Below are positions 1-8,531 of a stretch of 50,939 nucleotides of DNA, one piece after another. Positions within the stretch are counted from its first letter, which is position 1; every line of letters begins with the position of its first letter. Location: NCBI GenBank assembly GCA_946623125.1, contig CAMOQR010000006.1, forward strand, positions 1-50,939. The letters are read 5' to 3'. Both the position numbers and the translations under genes were made by a program. Under the pieces are notes generated by a model. The model had not been told where the DNA came from, did no database searches, and saw nothing but the letters and a program-made list of their open reading frames with translations. This stretch comes from an uncultured Caryophanales bacterium. Lineage in GTDB: Bacteria > Bacillota_I > Bacilli_A > RF39 > UBA660.

Positions 1-89
1 ACTATATTCGTATTTTAGCAGGAGATACCGTAATGATAGAACTATCGCCTTATGACTTAACACGTGGGCGTATAACCTATCGTAAATAA
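1..89 (+). CDS. infA: Translation initiation factor IF-1, C-terminal part
   Basis: This is the 3' end of a gene that begins before the window. The open frame reads from position 3 and ends at TAA 87-89. The visible residues include ILAGDTV and [13 protein letters not shown], which is the conserved C-terminal end of the IF-1 OB-fold. IF-1 binds the ribosomal A site during initiation. The position directly before rpmJ, rpsM, rpsK, rpoA and rplQ is the standard Firmicutes order and supports the call. Confidence 0.95.
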   Translation, partial: YIRILAGDTVMIELSPYDLTRGRITYRK

Positions 90-102
90 TAGGAGGGATA
101 AA

Positions 103-216
103 ATGAAAGTAAAAGCATCAGTAAAACCAATTTGCGAAAAATGTAAAGTTGTTAAACGCAAAGGAAAAGTAAGAATTATTTGTGAAAATCCAAAGCACAA
201 ACAAGTTCAAGGTTAA
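103..216 (+). CDS. rpmJ: 50S ribosomal protein L36
   Basis: A 37-residue ORF with a strong AGGAGG ribosome binding site just upstream. It starts [15 protein letters not shown] and contains the zinc-binding set C11, C14, C27 and H32 typical of the zinc-containing (C+) form of L36. The length is exactly that of the family. L36 binds 23S rRNA in the large subunit. It lies between infA and rpsM as in other Firmicutes, presumably in one transcript. Confidence 0.96.
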   Translation: MKVKASVKPICEKCKVVKRKGKVRIICENPKHKQVQG

Positions 217-231
217 TTAGGAGGTGTAAGA

Positions 232-600
232 ATGGCACGTATTAAAGGTGTAGATATTCCAAATGATAAACATATATGTATTTCATTAACATATATCTAT
301 GGAATTGGAAGAAGTTTAGCAAAAACAATATTAAACAATGTAGGAATTAATCCAGAGACAAAGACAAAAGATTTATCACAAGATGATTTAGTTAAAATTC
401 GTGATGAAATTAATAAACATCTTACAGAAGGAGATCTTCGTCGTGAAGTAAGTATGAATATTAAGACTAAGATGGAAATTAATTCATATCAAGGAAGTCG
501 TCATAAAAAAGGATTACCTGTAAGAGGACAAAGAACTAATCGTAATGCTCGTACTCGTAAGGGTAAAGGAAAGACTGTAGCAAATAAGAAGAAAGTTTAG
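232..600 (+). CDS. rpsM: 30S ribosomal protein S13
   Basis: A 122-aa protein of the normal S13 length. It begins [14 protein letters not shown], followed by the helix-hairpin region YGIGRSLA and the conserved basic tail ([17 protein letters not shown]). S13 lies in the head of the small subunit and contacts the large subunit and tRNA. The start at 232 has an AGGAGG site at about 221. It is 16 nt after rpmJ and 31 nt before rpsK, so the genes are almost certainly cotranscribed. Confidence 0.97.
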   Translation: MARIKGVDIPNDKHICISLTYIYGIGRSLAKTILNNVGINPETKTKDLSQDDLVKIRDEINKHLTEGDLRREVSMNIKTKMEINSYQGSRHKKGLPVRGQRTNRNARTRKGKGKTVANKKKV

Positions 601-631
601 TAAATAGTTTATAAAAAAGGAGGTAAGACTT

Positions 632-1015
632 ATGGCTTATAAAACAAGAAAGAAAAAAGTAAAAAAGAATGTACCAGAAGGAATTGCACATGTTCATTCA
701 ACATTCAATAATACAATCACAACAATAACAGATAAAGATGGAAATGTAATAAGTTGGGCATCATCTGGTGCAATTGGTTTCAAAGGAAGTAAAAAATCAA
801 CTCCATTCGCTGCCGGAATGGCTGCAGAGGCTGCTGGAAAAGTAGCATTTGACATGGGAATGAGAAAAGTTGAAGTTCGTGTAAAAGGTTTAGGACCAGG
901 ACGTGAAACAGCAATACGTTCACTACAAACTGCAGGACTTGAAGTAACAGCAATTGCAGATGTTACACCAATCCCACATAATGGATGCCGTCCACCAAAA
1001 CGTCCACGTGGATAG
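632..1015 (+). CDS. rpsK: 30S ribosomal protein S11
   Basis: A 127-aa S11 with the family landmarks [29 protein letters not shown] and the C-terminal [17 protein letters not shown]11 sits on the platform of the small subunit near the mRNA exit. An AAAGGAGG site precedes the ATG. Order and spacing between rpsM and rpoA are canonical. The long antisense frame opposite it is a shadow. Confidence 0.97.
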   Translation: MAYKTRKKKVKKNVPEGIAHVHSTFNNTITTITDKDGNVISWASSGAIGFKGSKKSTPFAAGMAAEAAGKVAFDMGMRKVEVRVKGLGPGRETAIRSLQTAGLEVTAIADVTPIPHNGCRPPKRPRG

Positions 1016-1060
1016 TAATTTTTAAGGTTTGTTTTAAAAAAGTAAAGGGAGGTTAGTTTC

Positions 1061-2011
1061 ATGTTACAATTTGAAAAACCAATATATAAAATAACGGATT
1101 CAATAGAAAACAATTTCTATGGAAGATTTGAATTAGAACCATTAGAAAGAGGATTTGGTACTACAATAGGAAATGCATTAAGAAGAGTAATGTTATCATC
1201 TCTTCCAGGAAGTGCAATCAGTAGTATAAAAATAGATGGAGTATTACATGAATTCCAAACAATGGATGGAGTTTATGAAGATGTAACTACTATTATTTTA
1301 AATCTTAAAGGAGTAGTATTTAAGAATCATTCTAATGAGGATAAGGTTGTAAGAATTAATACAACAAAAGAAGGAGAAATAACAGCAGCTGATATTGAAC
1401 ATGATGCAGATATCGAAGTAATTAATCAAGATAAAGTAATTTGTCATTTATCAAAGGGTGCTTCATTTAATATGGAAATGACAGTAACAAATGGTCGTGG
1501 ATATGTTAGAAGTGAAGACAATAAGAAAATTCATGATATTAAAAAAGTAGGAGAAATTGCTATTGATTCTCTATACTCTCCAATTGAAAGAGTATCTTAT
1601 GAAGTAGGAAATGCTCGTGTTGGACAAGATGAAAGTTATGATAAATTAATAATGGATGTTTGGACAAATGGATCAATTAAACCAGAAGAAGCAATTGCTC
1701 TTGCATCACGCATATTAATAGAACATCTTGAAATCGTTACTGATTTATCTTCCATTGCAGATGTCAGTGGAATGATGATTGAAAAAACAGAAGATCCAAA
1801 AGTAAAAGCACTAGAAACATCAATTGAAGACTTAGATTTCTCTGTAAGAGCATATAATTGCTTAAAGAGAGCAGGAATTCACACATTACAAGACCTTGTA
1901 AATAAGAGTGAATCTGATATGATGAAAATCCGTAACTTAGGTAAAAAATCTCTAAAAGAAGTTTTAGACAAAATTAGAGATATGGGTCTAGTACTACGTG
2001 ATGATGACTAA
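1061..2011 (+). CDS. rpoA: DNA-directed RNA polymerase subunit alpha
   Basis: A 316-aa protein of the usual RpoA length. The N-terminal dimerisation domain includes [23 protein letters not shown] (residues about 26-48). The C-terminal domain (about 250-316) has the UP-element-binding helices and the conserved [12 protein letters not shown]. It assembles RNA polymerase and contacts AT-rich UP elements and activators. The start has a GGGAGG site. The gene lies between rpsK and rplQ, as in all Firmicutes. Confidence 0.97.
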   Translation: MLQFEKPIYKITDSIENNFYGRFELEPLERGFGTTIGNALRRVMLSSLPGSAISSIKIDGVLHEFQTMDGVYEDVTTIILNLKGVVFKNHSNEDKVVRINTTKEGEITAADIEHDADIEVINQDKVICHLSKGASFNMEMTVTNGRGYVRSEDNKKIHDIKKVGEIAIDSLYSPIERVSYEVGNARVGQDESYDKLIMDVWTNGSIKPEEAIALASRILIEHLEIVTDLSSIADVSGMMIEKTEDPKVKALETSIEDLDFSVRAYNCLKRAGIHTLQDLVNKSESDMMKIRNLGKKSLKEVLDKIRDMGLVLRDDD

Positions 2012-2028
2012 AAGAAGGAGGAAATACA

Positions 2029-2442
2029 ATGGCATATAGAAAATTAGGTAGAGATAATAAGCATAGAAGAAGTATGCTTGCTACTTTAACAAAGCAAGTT
2101 GTAATGAACGAAAGTATTACTACTACTGAGACAAGAGCAAAAGAAACAAGAAAATTTGTTGAAAAAATGATTACATATGGTAAAAAAGGAGATTTAGTAT
2201 CTCGCCGTAAAGCATTAGCATTTTTACATAATGATACAGAAGTAGTAAACAAAATATTTAATGACTTAGCAAAACGTTATGAAAACCGTAATGGTGGTTA
2301 TACGCAAATTTTAAAATTAGATGAAAGACGTGGAGATGACGCTTTAATGGTAATTTTAAGATTAGTTGAAGAACCAAAAAAAGAAGAAAAAAAGGAAGAA
2401 AAGAAGCCTGCTAAGAAATCAACAAAGAAAGAAGATAAATAA
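2029..2442 (+). CDS. rplQ: 50S ribosomal protein L17
   Basis: A 137-aa L17 beginning [17 protein letters not shown], with the typical internal NRNGGYTQI motif (about 87-95). The core ends near residue 117, and the last 20 or so residues are a Lys/Glu-rich tail not seen in shorter homologues such as the B. subtilis protein. L17 lies near the peptide exit tunnel. The gene starts 17 nt after rpoA with a strong GGAGG site, and a hairpin terminator follows at once, so it ends the operon. Confidence 0.97.
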   Translation: MAYRKLGRDNKHRRSMLATLTKQVVMNESITTTETRAKETRKFVEKMITYGKKGDLVSRRKALAFLHNDTEVVNKIFNDLAKRYENRNGGYTQILKLDERRGDDALMVILRLVEEPKKEEKKEEKKPAKKSTKKEDK

Positions 2443-2466
2443 AAAGCAAGAAATTGCTTTTTTTTT
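2441..2466 (+). terminator. Rho-independent terminator of the rplQ operon
   Basis: A short hairpin (AAAGCAA / TTGCTTT with loop GAAA) starts at the rplQ stop codon and runs into a T-tract of about nine. It closes the infA-rplQ transcript. Confidence 0.85.
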
Positions 2467-2522
2467 ACTAAAAAAGTCAAATGATACTGATGATAATGGT
2501 AGAAAATAGCATTTTTATTTGA

Positions 2523-2528
2523 TATAAT
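2523..2528 (+). promoter_or_regulatory. Likely -10 element for the SDR gene
   Basis: A perfect TATAAT lies 21 bp upstream of the ATG at 2549. No good -35 is seen at the expected distance (TAGAAA at 2500-2505), so only the -10 is supported. Confidence 0.5.
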
Positions 2529-2548
2529 ATTATCAAGTAGGTGATTAT

Positions 2549-3307
2549 ATGAAAGCACTAATAACGGGAGCATCATCAGGAATAGGTCTAGATATGGCAA
2601 GATATCTTGCAACAAAAAATTGTGAACTAATCTTAGTAGCAAGAAATAAAGAAAAATTAGAAGAGTTACAGGAAAACTTACCTACTAAGACTACAATAAT
2701 AGTTGCCGACTTATCAAATGAACAAAGGGTAAAAGATTTATATGTAATCGCAAAAAAAGAAAATATTGATATTTTAATAAATAATGCTGGATTAGGGGAC
2801 TTTGGATACTTAACAGATACTGATTTAAACAAGGATATGGAGTTAATTAATACTAATATTAAGGCTGTTCATATTTTAACAAAATATATTGTAAAAGATA
2901 TGGAAAAAAGAGAAACAGATACTTATATTTTAAATGTATCATCATCAGCAGCATTTCAACCAGGACCATTAATGAGTACATATTATGCAACGAAATCATA
3001 TGTGTATCAACTAACTGAAGCGTTATATTATGAAGAGAAAAAGAAGAAAACTAAAGTTCATGTTTCTGTACTATGTCCAGGACCAGTAGAGACTAATTTT
3101 AATAATGTAGCAGGAGTTCATTTTTCTATAAAGCCAATGACAAGTACATATGTTGCAAAATATGCAATAGATAAAATGTTTGAAGAAAAAATGTTAATAA
3201 TACCAGGATTTAAAATGAAATGTGCAAAATTCTTTAGCAGATTTGTACCAGATAAAGTTTTATTAGGAATGATTTATAAAATACAAAAAAGAAAAGCCAG
3301 CAAATAG
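2549..3307 (+). CDS. Short-chain dehydrogenase/reductase (SDR), DltE-like
   Basis: A 252-aa classical SDR. The Rossmann cofactor motif TGASSGIG is at residues 6-13, NNAG at 78-81, the catalytic Ser in the VSSSAAF stretch at about 131-133, and YxxxK at Y145-K149. The A29-R32 region after beta-2 (LVARNKEKL) suggests NADPH preference, which is inference. The C-terminus is basic and may touch the membrane. The substrate cannot be told from sequence. The gene sits alone between the rplQ terminator and its own hairpin, with a -10 box upstream. Confidence 0.88.
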   Translation: MKALITGASSGIGLDMARYLATKNCELILVARNKEKLEELQENLPTKTTIIVADLSNEQRVKDLYVIAKKENIDILINNAGLGDFGYLTDTDLNKDMELINTNIKAVHILTKYIVKDMEKRETDTYILNVSSSAAFQPGPLMSTYYATKSYVYQLTEALYYEEKKKKTKVHVSVLCPGPVETNFNNVAGVHFSIKPMTSTYVAKYAIDKMFEEKMLIIPGFKMKCAKFFSRFVPDKVLLGMIYKIQKRKASK

Positions 3308-3316
3308 TTGGCTTTT
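3292..3316 (+). terminator. Hairpin overlapping the SDR stop codon
   Basis: AAAAGCCA (3292-3299) pairs with TGGCTTTT (3309-3316). The TAG stop at 3305-3307 lies in the loop. Only four T residues follow, so termination may be partial and the downstream genes could be reached by read-through. Confidence 0.55.
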
Positions 3317-3339
3317 AAAATCGAAGGGGGATCATAAAA

Positions 3340-4134
3340 ATGGAAGTAATTCTAAATATTAACAATTTAGAATATAAATATTTAAATGATCAATATATCT
3401 TTACTAATTTATGTCTGTATATAGAAAAAAACAAGATAACGACCATCTCAGGTTCAAATAATTGTGGTAAAACAACATTATTAAAACTATTAAGTATAAA
3501 TCGTTATCAAAAAAAAGGCTGTATCATTATAAATGGAAAGGATATCACAGATTATAATCAAAAAGAATACAATGAGATGGTTCAAGCAGTATTTCCTAAT
3601 ATCAATAATATAGAAGAAAAACAATTAATGGATGAAATTCAAAATCACACTAATAATAAAGATGAAGAAAAAGTAAAATATATACTGAAAGAATTAGAAT
3701 TAGATAAAAAAAGAAACAAAGAAATCTCAAAATGGGAACCATCAGAAATAATAAAACTACAAATTGCAAAAGCAATATTAAATAGCAATAGTATTGTTTT
3801 AATAGATAGTATTGATCAGTACTGTTCCAAAAAAGAGATTGAGAAAATTTATTTGTTTTTAAAAAAATGTATTGAAAAATATGATTTGACCTTTATAATA
3901 ACAAGTGTTGATTTGAGGGAGTCATTATATACTGATGATTTATATATTTTGAACAATGGTTCAATTCTTCTTCATGGAGATCCTTTAAAAGTACTAGAAA
4001 AAGATAATATAATCAATAAAGCAGGATTAAAAATACCATTTATGATAGACTTATCAGTTAAATTAAAAGATTATGATTTAATCAATAAAATAGAATTAGA
4101 CGAAGGAAAATTAATAGATACATTATGGAAATAA
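3340..4134 (+). CDS. Degenerate ABC ATPase in the ecfA1 position
   Basis: A 264-aa ABC-type nucleotide-binding domain occupying the place of ecfA1 (cbiO1) between rplQ and truA. The Walker A is intact (GSNNCGKTT, 38-46). Other catalytic elements are changed. The Q-loop Gln is replaced (VFPNINN near 84-90), and the LSGGE-like signature reads WEPSE at 132-136. The Walker B Asp (D156) is kept, but Ser157 replaces the catalytic Glu, and the switch His is Ser189. It may therefore still bind ATP but is unlikely to hydrolyse it normally. It overlaps the next gene by 10 bp. In the normal system, EcfA1/A2 energise vitamin uptake with EcfT and S components. Confidence 0.75.
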   Translation: MEVILNINNLEYKYLNDQYIFTNLCLYIEKNKITTISGSNNCGKTTLLKLLSINRYQKKGCIIINGKDITDYNQKEYNEMVQAVFPNINNIEEKQLMDEIQNHTNNKDEEKVKYILKELELDKKRNKEISKWEPSEIIKLQIAKAILNSNSIVLIDSIDQYCSKKEIEKIYLFLKKCIEKYDLTFIITSVDLRESLYTDDLYILNNGSILLHGDPLKVLEKDNIINKAGLKIPFMIDLSVKLKDYDLINKIELDEGKLIDTLWK

Positions 4135-4841
4135 AAGAAAATGCAATGAAATATACAATTAAAAATCATAAAATGAATGGTATTGTGACAAATCATCCAA
4201 ATGATTTGATTTCACTAATGAAATCTTTTTCAACAGAAACAGTGGAAAAAACAGAAATTATACCAGAAATAATGGAGATAAAAAATTCATATAAGAATGT
4301 GTATGAATGTTTTCGATATACAATATACAACAAACAACTATTCCCAAAAGATGAGAATAAGAAAATATTAGATGCATTAAGAATTGTAGGTTTAAAAGAA
4401 GATATACTATCACTAGGATTAATGGATATATCATCATCAGAGAAGAAACAATTACAAATTGCACTTGCCCTATTAAGCAATCCCGATACAATTATTTTAG
4501 TAGAACCTTTTAAATCTATGGATTTTCAAAATGAAAAATTAATGACATTTTTGTTTCAAAAAATAGTGGAAAAATTTAAAAAAACAATCATAATCATTAC
4601 AGAAGATTTAGAATCTGTTCTAAAAAATGATAATCATATCATAATTTTTAAAAATGACAAATTTATTATAGAAGGAACGAAAGAAGAAATTATAAAAAAT
4701 ATTGAATTACTTAGAAAACATAAAGTAATTTTACCTGAAATTATAGAATTTATATATTTAGCCAAAAAAAGAAAAAATGTAAGGATAGACTATTCTTATG
4801 ATGTAAGAGATTTAATAAAAGATATATATAAACATGTATAG
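4125..4841 (+). CDS. Degenerate ABC ATPase in the ecfA2 position
   Basis: A 238-aa protein aligning with the second half of an EcfA ATPase. There is no Walker A: the N-terminal 30 residues have no GxxxxGK. The signature is ISSSE at 102-106, followed by KKQLQIALALL as in ECF ATPases. The Walker B Asp is Val126 while the Glu is kept (E127). The switch His is Glu160. It should not bind ATP in the usual way. The start at 4125 overlaps the upstream gene by 10 bp; an in-frame ATG at 4146 is an alternative with a poor site. No ecfT follows before truA. It may be a pseudo-ATPase pair with the upstream gene. Confidence 0.7.
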   Translation: MEIKENAMKYTIKNHKMNGIVTNHPNDLISLMKSFSTETVEKTEIIPEIMEIKNSYKNVYECFRYTIYNKQLFPKDENKKILDALRIVGLKEDILSLGLMDISSSEKKQLQIALALLSNPDTIILVEPFKSMDFQNEKLMTFLFQKIVEKFKKTIIIITEDLESVLKNDNHIIIFKNDKFIIEGTKEEIIKNIELLRKHKVILPEIIEFIYLAKKRKNVRIDYSYDVRDLIKDIYKHV

Positions 4842-4853
4842 AAAGGAAAAAAT

Positions 4854-5588
4854 ATGAGATACCTAATTAAATTTTCATATGATGGATCAAATTACTCCGG
4901 ATATCAAACACAGGCAGGAAAAGAAACAATTCAAGAAAAACTAGAAAATGCATTAACTATTGTAAATAATCATAAAAAAACAATTGCAGTAGCAACAGGT
5001 AGAACGGACAAAGGAGTCCATGCTCTTGCACAATATGCTCATGCAGATATTGATGTAGCAATAACGGAAAAGAAATTAAAAAGAGCCTTAAATAGTAATT
5101 TACCAGATGACATACATGTAATAGAGACAATGCAAGTTCCAAATACTTTTCATGCAAGATATCAAGTCAAAGAAAAAACATATTTATACCGAATCAACAT
5201 AGGGGAGTACAATCCTATCGAACGAAACCATGTTTTTCAATACAATTATCAATTAAATGTAGAAAAAATGAAAGAAGCCATTAAATGTTTTGAAGGAGAG
5301 CATGACTTCAGAGCGTTTGTAACGGATAATAAAGAAAAAGAAAACTGTATCAGAACAATAATAGAGACTAAAATAGAACAAAAAAAAGATGAAATTGATA
5401 TAACATTCCGAGGCAATGGTTTTTTAAGATATCAAGTACGCAATATGGTTGGAATTTTAATTAGAATAGGAGAAAACAAGCTTACAAAAGAAGAATTAAT
5501 AAAGATTATAGAGAGTAAAGATAGAACAAAATCTGGAAAAACAGCTCCTGCAGCAGGCCTTTATTTAATAGATGTAAAATATCAATAA
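4854..5588 (+). CDS. truA: tRNA pseudouridine(38-40) synthase
   Basis: A 244-aa protein of normal TruA length. It has the catalytic loop TGRTDKGVHA with the nucleophile D52, the N-terminal YDGSNYSGYQ, and the C-terminal FLRYQVRNMVG motif. It isomerises U38-U40 in tRNA anticodon stem-loops. The ATG has a GAAAGG site and lies 12 nt after the pseudo-ATPase gene, so the three genes are probably one transcript, ending at the hairpin at 5620-5648. The location before rplM-rpsI is canonical. Confidence 0.95.
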   Translation: MRYLIKFSYDGSNYSGYQTQAGKETIQEKLENALTIVNNHKKTIAVATGRTDKGVHALAQYAHADIDVAITEKKLKRALNSNLPDDIHVIETMQVPNTFHARYQVKEKTYLYRINIGEYNPIERNHVFQYNYQLNVEKMKEAIKCFEGEHDFRAFVTDNKEKENCIRTIIETKIEQKKDEIDITFRGNGFLRYQVRNMVGILIRIGENKLTKEELIKIIESKDRTKSGKTAPAAGLYLIDVKYQ

Positions 5589-5619
5589 AAAAGAAAATGA
5601 AAATTAAGATAAAAACTCG

Positions 5620-5648
5620 AAAAAGTATTGATTTTTAATACTTTTTTT
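5620..5648 (+). terminator. Terminator after truA
   Basis: AAAAAGTATT (5620-5629) pairs with AATACTTTTT (5637-5646) around loop GATTTTT, and a T-tract follows. Its loop contains the -35 element of the rplM promoter, so the two signals overlap physically. Confidence 0.75.
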
Positions 5649-5656
5649 AGTATAAT
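5628..5656 (+). promoter_or_regulatory. rplM-rpsI promoter
   Basis: TTGATT at 5628-5633, a 17-bp spacer, then a perfect TATAAT at 5651-5656. The predicted start, about 5663, falls just before the L13 leader structure. Confidence 0.85.
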
Positions 5657-5663
5657 TTTAATC

Positions 5664-5726
5664 GGTACATTTAATCCCCACATAGATTGAACCGTGGGAA
5701 AGTTCAATTTAAATGTAAAGGAGAAA
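5664..5726 (+). promoter_or_regulatory. L13-type ribosomal protein leader with pseudoknot
   Basis: The untranslated leader of rplM folds well by hand. Outer stem TACATTTAA (5666-5674) pairs with TTAAATGTA (5709-5717). Inner stem CCCAC (5677-5681) pairs with GTGGG (5694-5698). The inner loop ATTGAAC (5686-5692) can pair with GTTCAAT (5702-5708), making a pseudoknot. The outer stem ends against the AAAGGAG ribosome binding site (5717-5723). This matches the known L13 leader of Firmicutes, in which the ribosomal protein is thought to repress its own operon. The match to that family is from memory of its layout, not from a search. Confidence 0.75.
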
Positions 5727-5731
5727 AAAAT

Positions 5732-6163
5732 ATGACAAGTTATATGCAAAAAAAGGAAACAATTGAGCGTAAGTGGTATGTAATCGATGCTGAAGGAAAA
5801 TCTTTAGGTAGAGTTGCTTCTTTAGCAGCAACATATTTACGTGGAAAACACAAACCAACTTATACTCCACATATTGATTGTGGTGATAACATTATTATTA
5901 TCAATGCACAAAAAGTTAATTTAACTGGAAACAAATTAGATAATAAAATGTATTATAATCATTCACAATATACTGGAGGATTAAGAGAGAGAACTGCAAG
6001 AACTATGAGAGAAGAATATCCAGTTGAAATGGTAGAAAGAGCTGTAAAAGGTATGCTACCACACAATAGACTAGGAAGAGACATGTATAGAAAACTACAT
6101 GTATATGCTGGTGCAGAACATGAACAACAAGCACAAAAACCAGAAGTATTGGAAGTTAAGTAG
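5732..6163 (+). CDS. rplM: 50S ribosomal protein L13
   Basis: A 143-aa L13 when started at the ATG at 5732 (MTSYMQKKE), which has an AAAGGAG site 8 nt upstream. A frame-open ATG at 5687 would add 15 residues, but these lie inside the leader pseudoknot, so it is rejected. Landmarks are [28 protein letters not shown], and [19 protein letters not shown] near residues 107-125. L13 is an early assembly protein of the large subunit. It is paired with rpsI, 13 nt downstream. Confidence 0.96.
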   Translation: MTSYMQKKETIERKWYVIDAEGKSLGRVASLAATYLRGKHKPTYTPHIDCGDNIIIINAQKVNLTGNKLDNKMYYNHSQYTGGLRERTARTMREEYPVEMVERAVKGMLPHNRLGRDMYRKLHVYAGAEHEQQAQKPEVLEVK

Positions 6164-6176
6164 GAGGGTTTAAAGT

Positions 6177-6602
6177 ATGGCTAAAGAAAAGAAAAATGTA
6201 TATACTGGTACTGGTCATAGAAAGACTAGTATAGCAAGAGTAACATTAACTCCAGGAAAAGGAAAAATCACAGTTAATGGAAGAGATGTAAGAGAATATT
6301 TTCCATCAGAAATCTGTGTTATGGATTTAACTCAACCACTTGAACTAACAAATACAAAAGAAATGTTTGATGTAGATGCTAAAGTAAGTGGTGGAGGATT
6401 CCAAGGACAAACAGGAGCAATTCGTTTAGGAATTACAAGAGCATTATTAGATTATGATAAAACAACTCCAGCAGATTCTGAAAATAGTTTTAGAAAAACT
6501 CTTAAAGTTGCAGGATTCATCACTAGAGATTCACGTAAGAAAGAACGTAAGAAACCAGGTTTAAAGAAAGCACGTCGTGCTCCACAATTCTCAAAGAGAT
6601 AA
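6177..6602 (+). CDS. rpsI: 30S ribosomal protein S9
   Basis: A 141-aa S9, about ten residues longer than the B. subtilis protein through extra residues at the N-terminus. It has [29 protein letters not shown], and the basic C-terminal tail ending in APQFSKR, which reaches the P-site tRNA. The AGGAGG site precedes the ATG. It is cotranscribed with rplM and closed by the hairpin at 6613-6639. Confidence 0.97.
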   Translation: MAKEKKNVYTGTGHRKTSIARVTLTPGKGKITVNGRDVREYFPSEICVMDLTQPLELTNTKEMFDVDAKVSGGGFQGQTGAIRLGITRALLDYDKTTPADSENSFRKTLKVAGFITRDSRKKERKKPGLKKARRAPQFSKR

Positions 6603-6612
6603 TTTGCATTTC

Positions 6613-6639
6613 AAAAGTCCGTATATACGGGCTTTTTTT
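6613..6639 (+). terminator. Terminator after rpsI
   Basis: AAAAGTCCGTA (6613-6623) pairs with TACGGGCTTTT (6626-6636) with one G-T pair, followed by a T-tract. It ends the rplM-rpsI transcript. Confidence 0.88.
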
Positions 6640-6686
6640 GTACCCAAAAAAAGACACAAAACATAAAATAATACGAGGAGGATTAT

Positions 6687-7025
6687 ATGTTTAATATTGA
6701 TTTTTTAAAAAATGCTCTTATAATATCCATCGTATTAAGTTCTATAACATGTACTTTTGTTCAAAAAACAAAAGGTTTTTTCAAAAGCAGTGAATATATT
6801 ACTATTTATTCCTTAATTATAAATATCTTTATTAGTATTCTTTTTTGTAAAACATTTACTAATATAGATTTACCTAATAGTCTATGGATCGGATTATTTT
6901 CCTTTTTAGGAGCAGATTCTATATATAAATCATTAGAAGGAAAAATCTCTTCTTATTCCGATATTTTAAATAAAAAAGAAATAACAATATCAGAAGATAA
7001 TATTATCAATAAGGGGGATAAATAA
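6687..7025 (+). CDS. Holin-like small membrane protein
   Basis: A 112-aa protein with two or three membrane segments (about 9-25, 40-58 and a weaker one near 63-80) and a charged C-terminal tail, which is the usual architecture of phage holins. A strong GAGGAGG site precedes the ATG. Its stop overlaps the start of an M23 peptidase gene by one base (7025), the arrangement of a holin-endolysin pair. No other phage genes lie nearby, so it may be domesticated. I recognise the type rather than a specific holin family. Confidence 0.6.
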   Translation: MFNIDFLKNALIISIVLSSITCTFVQKTKGFFKSSEYITIYSLIINIFISILFCKTFTNIDLPNSLWIGLFSFLGADSIYKSLEGKISSYSDILNKKEITISEDNIINKGDK

Positions 7026-7684
7026 TGGAAAAACCAATATTTCCCGCAAAGACAATGAGAATAACACAAGGATATAATGAAGGAACCCATGTTGATAGTT
7101 ATGCAATTGATAATGCAGATATTGACTATGGTATAAGCAATATCTATGCACCATTTACTGGAATTATTAAGAAAATATATACCAATGATGCAAATGAAGT
7201 ATGGTTAGAAAGTATAGAACCGGTAGAATATCCAGATGGAACAATAGATTACTTAACAATGATGTTTGCACATGCAAATAATATTGATCATTTATTTGTT
7301 GGAAAAAAAATAAATATGGGAGAAATATTTTATAAGGAAGGAACAAAAGGAAATGTAACAGGTGCGCATTGCCATATGGAATGCGGGCAAGGTAAATTTA
7401 CAAATAATGGTTGGCATAAAAATAATGCTGGGTATTGGAGTATTAATAACGGTAAAAAACCAGAAGAATGCTTGTGGATAGATGATACTATTACAATAAA
7501 AGAATCTTATTCATATAATTTTAGAAAAATAGAAAAAGAAGAACCTATCATAGAAAATAAAAAATCCACAGAAACTGTGGAAAAAAAAGAAAGCAAAGAT
7601 TTTATATTTGTAGCCCCAAAGAAAGACTTATACGGAGTATACTTAAAAGAAAATCAAAAACTAATTATTAAATCATCCGAGTAA
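7025..7684 (+). CDS. M23-family peptidase (endolysin-like)
   Basis: A 219-aa protein with an M23 (LytM/lysostaphin-type) domain in its first 150 residues. The predicted zinc ligands are H23 and D29 in the THVDSYAID stretch and the second His of the GAHCHME motif near residues 118-124. Such enzymes cut peptide cross-links in peptidoglycan. There is no signal peptide, which fits release through the adjacent holin-like protein. A Glu/Lys-rich linker and short C-terminal domain follow. The 3' end overlaps the convergent ZIP gene by 12 bp. Confidence 0.75.
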   Translation: MEKPIFPAKTMRITQGYNEGTHVDSYAIDNADIDYGISNIYAPFTGIIKKIYTNDANEVWLESIEPVEYPDGTIDYLTMMFAHANNIDHLFVGKKINMGEIFYKEGTKGNVTGAHCHMECGQGKFTNNGWHKNNAGYWSINNGKKPEECLWIDDTITIKESYSYNFRKIEKEEPIIENKKSTETVEKKESKDFIFVAPKKDLYGVYLKENQKLIIKSSE

Positions 7685-8458
7685 AATCTCTAATGCCATC
7701 ATTCCGGTAAATCCAATCATTAAGATAAAGGCCATTAGGTCTTTCTTTTTGTTTGTTTGACTCTCTGGAATTAACTCTAAAACAGTAACAAATAACATAG
7801 CACCAGATGCAAAAGACAATACAAAAGGTAGAATAGTATGAATTTTTAATACGAGGAATGCACCTAACATAGCAGAAATTGGTTCCACTAATCCACTAAT
7901 AACTCCAAATAGAAAAGACTTAAAACAACTAACACCATCTCTCCGCATTGGTAAACTGATAGCAGATCCTTCTGGAAAATTTTGAATGGCTATTCCAATT
8001 GTAAGTGATACTGCTGAAAAAAAAGTACCACCAAAAGGAATCATACCAAATGCAACACCTATTGCGAGTCCCTCAGGTATATTATGTAGAGTAATAGATG
8101 TAAATAATAATAGACATCTTTTTAAATTAAACACAGAATGTTCTTCAAAAGAAAATTTTGAAAAAATATGATTACATAAATAGATAAATAATCCTCCAAC
8201 AAGGAATCCTAAGAAAACAAATAAAAAAATATTTTTCTTCATGGATATAGTCATATCAATGGCTGGATTCAAAAGGGAAAAGAAGGCAGAAGAAAGCATA
8301 ATACCCGCAGAGATAGAAAGCATAGAATCCATAACATCTTTTTTGATAGTACGAAAGAAAAATACAATAGCAGCACCAAGAGAAGTTATAAAAAAAGAAA
8401 ACACACCTCCAACTAAAGCAAGATAAAGTGGATGAATCTCAGAAATAATTTTTAACAA
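7673..8458 (-). CDS. ZIP-family divalent metal transporter
   Basis: A 261-aa protein with about eight membrane segments and the ZIP signature HNIPEGLAIGVAFG in TM4, plus the second metal-site helix NFPEGSAISLP in TM5. ZIP proteins bring zinc, iron or manganese into the cytoplasm. The start codon appears to be TTG at 8458 with a GGTGA site 8 nt upstream; the next in-frame Met is at residue 43, inside the fold. It ends with TGA, overlapping the M23 gene tail to tail. It is of GufA/ZupT type by length. Confidence 0.88.
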   Translation of the reverse strand: MLKIISEIHPLYLALVGGVFSFFITSLGAAIVFFFRTIKKDVMDSMLSISAGIMLSSAFFSLLNPAIDMTISMKKNIFLFVFLGFLVGGLFIYLCNHIFSKFSFEEHSVFNLKRCLLLFTSITLHNIPEGLAIGVAFGMIPFGGTFFSAVSLTIGIAIQNFPEGSAISLPMRRDGVSCFKSFLFGVISGLVEPISAMLGAFLVLKIHTILPFVLSFASGAMLFVTVLELIPESQTNKKKDLMAFILMIGFTGMMALEILLG

Positions 8459-8531
8459 TATACATCACCAATGTAAAATATGCAAAATGATAAAAATTGT
8501 TAAAAAGTAAATTGGAAAAATGATAAATGTA

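Noticed and set aside
694-1113. A 139-aa minus-strand frame across rpsK
   Set aside because: Antisense of the ribosomal gene, no recognisable protein features.
5687-5731. An N-terminal extension of L13 by 15 residues (in-frame ATG at 5687)
   Set aside because: It lies inside the leader pseudoknot, has no ribosome binding site, and L13 begins at MTSYMQK with a good site at 5732.
6687-7684. A prophage
   Set aside because: Only a holin-like and a lysin-like gene are found; no capsid, integrase or tail genes and no attachment repeats seen nearby.
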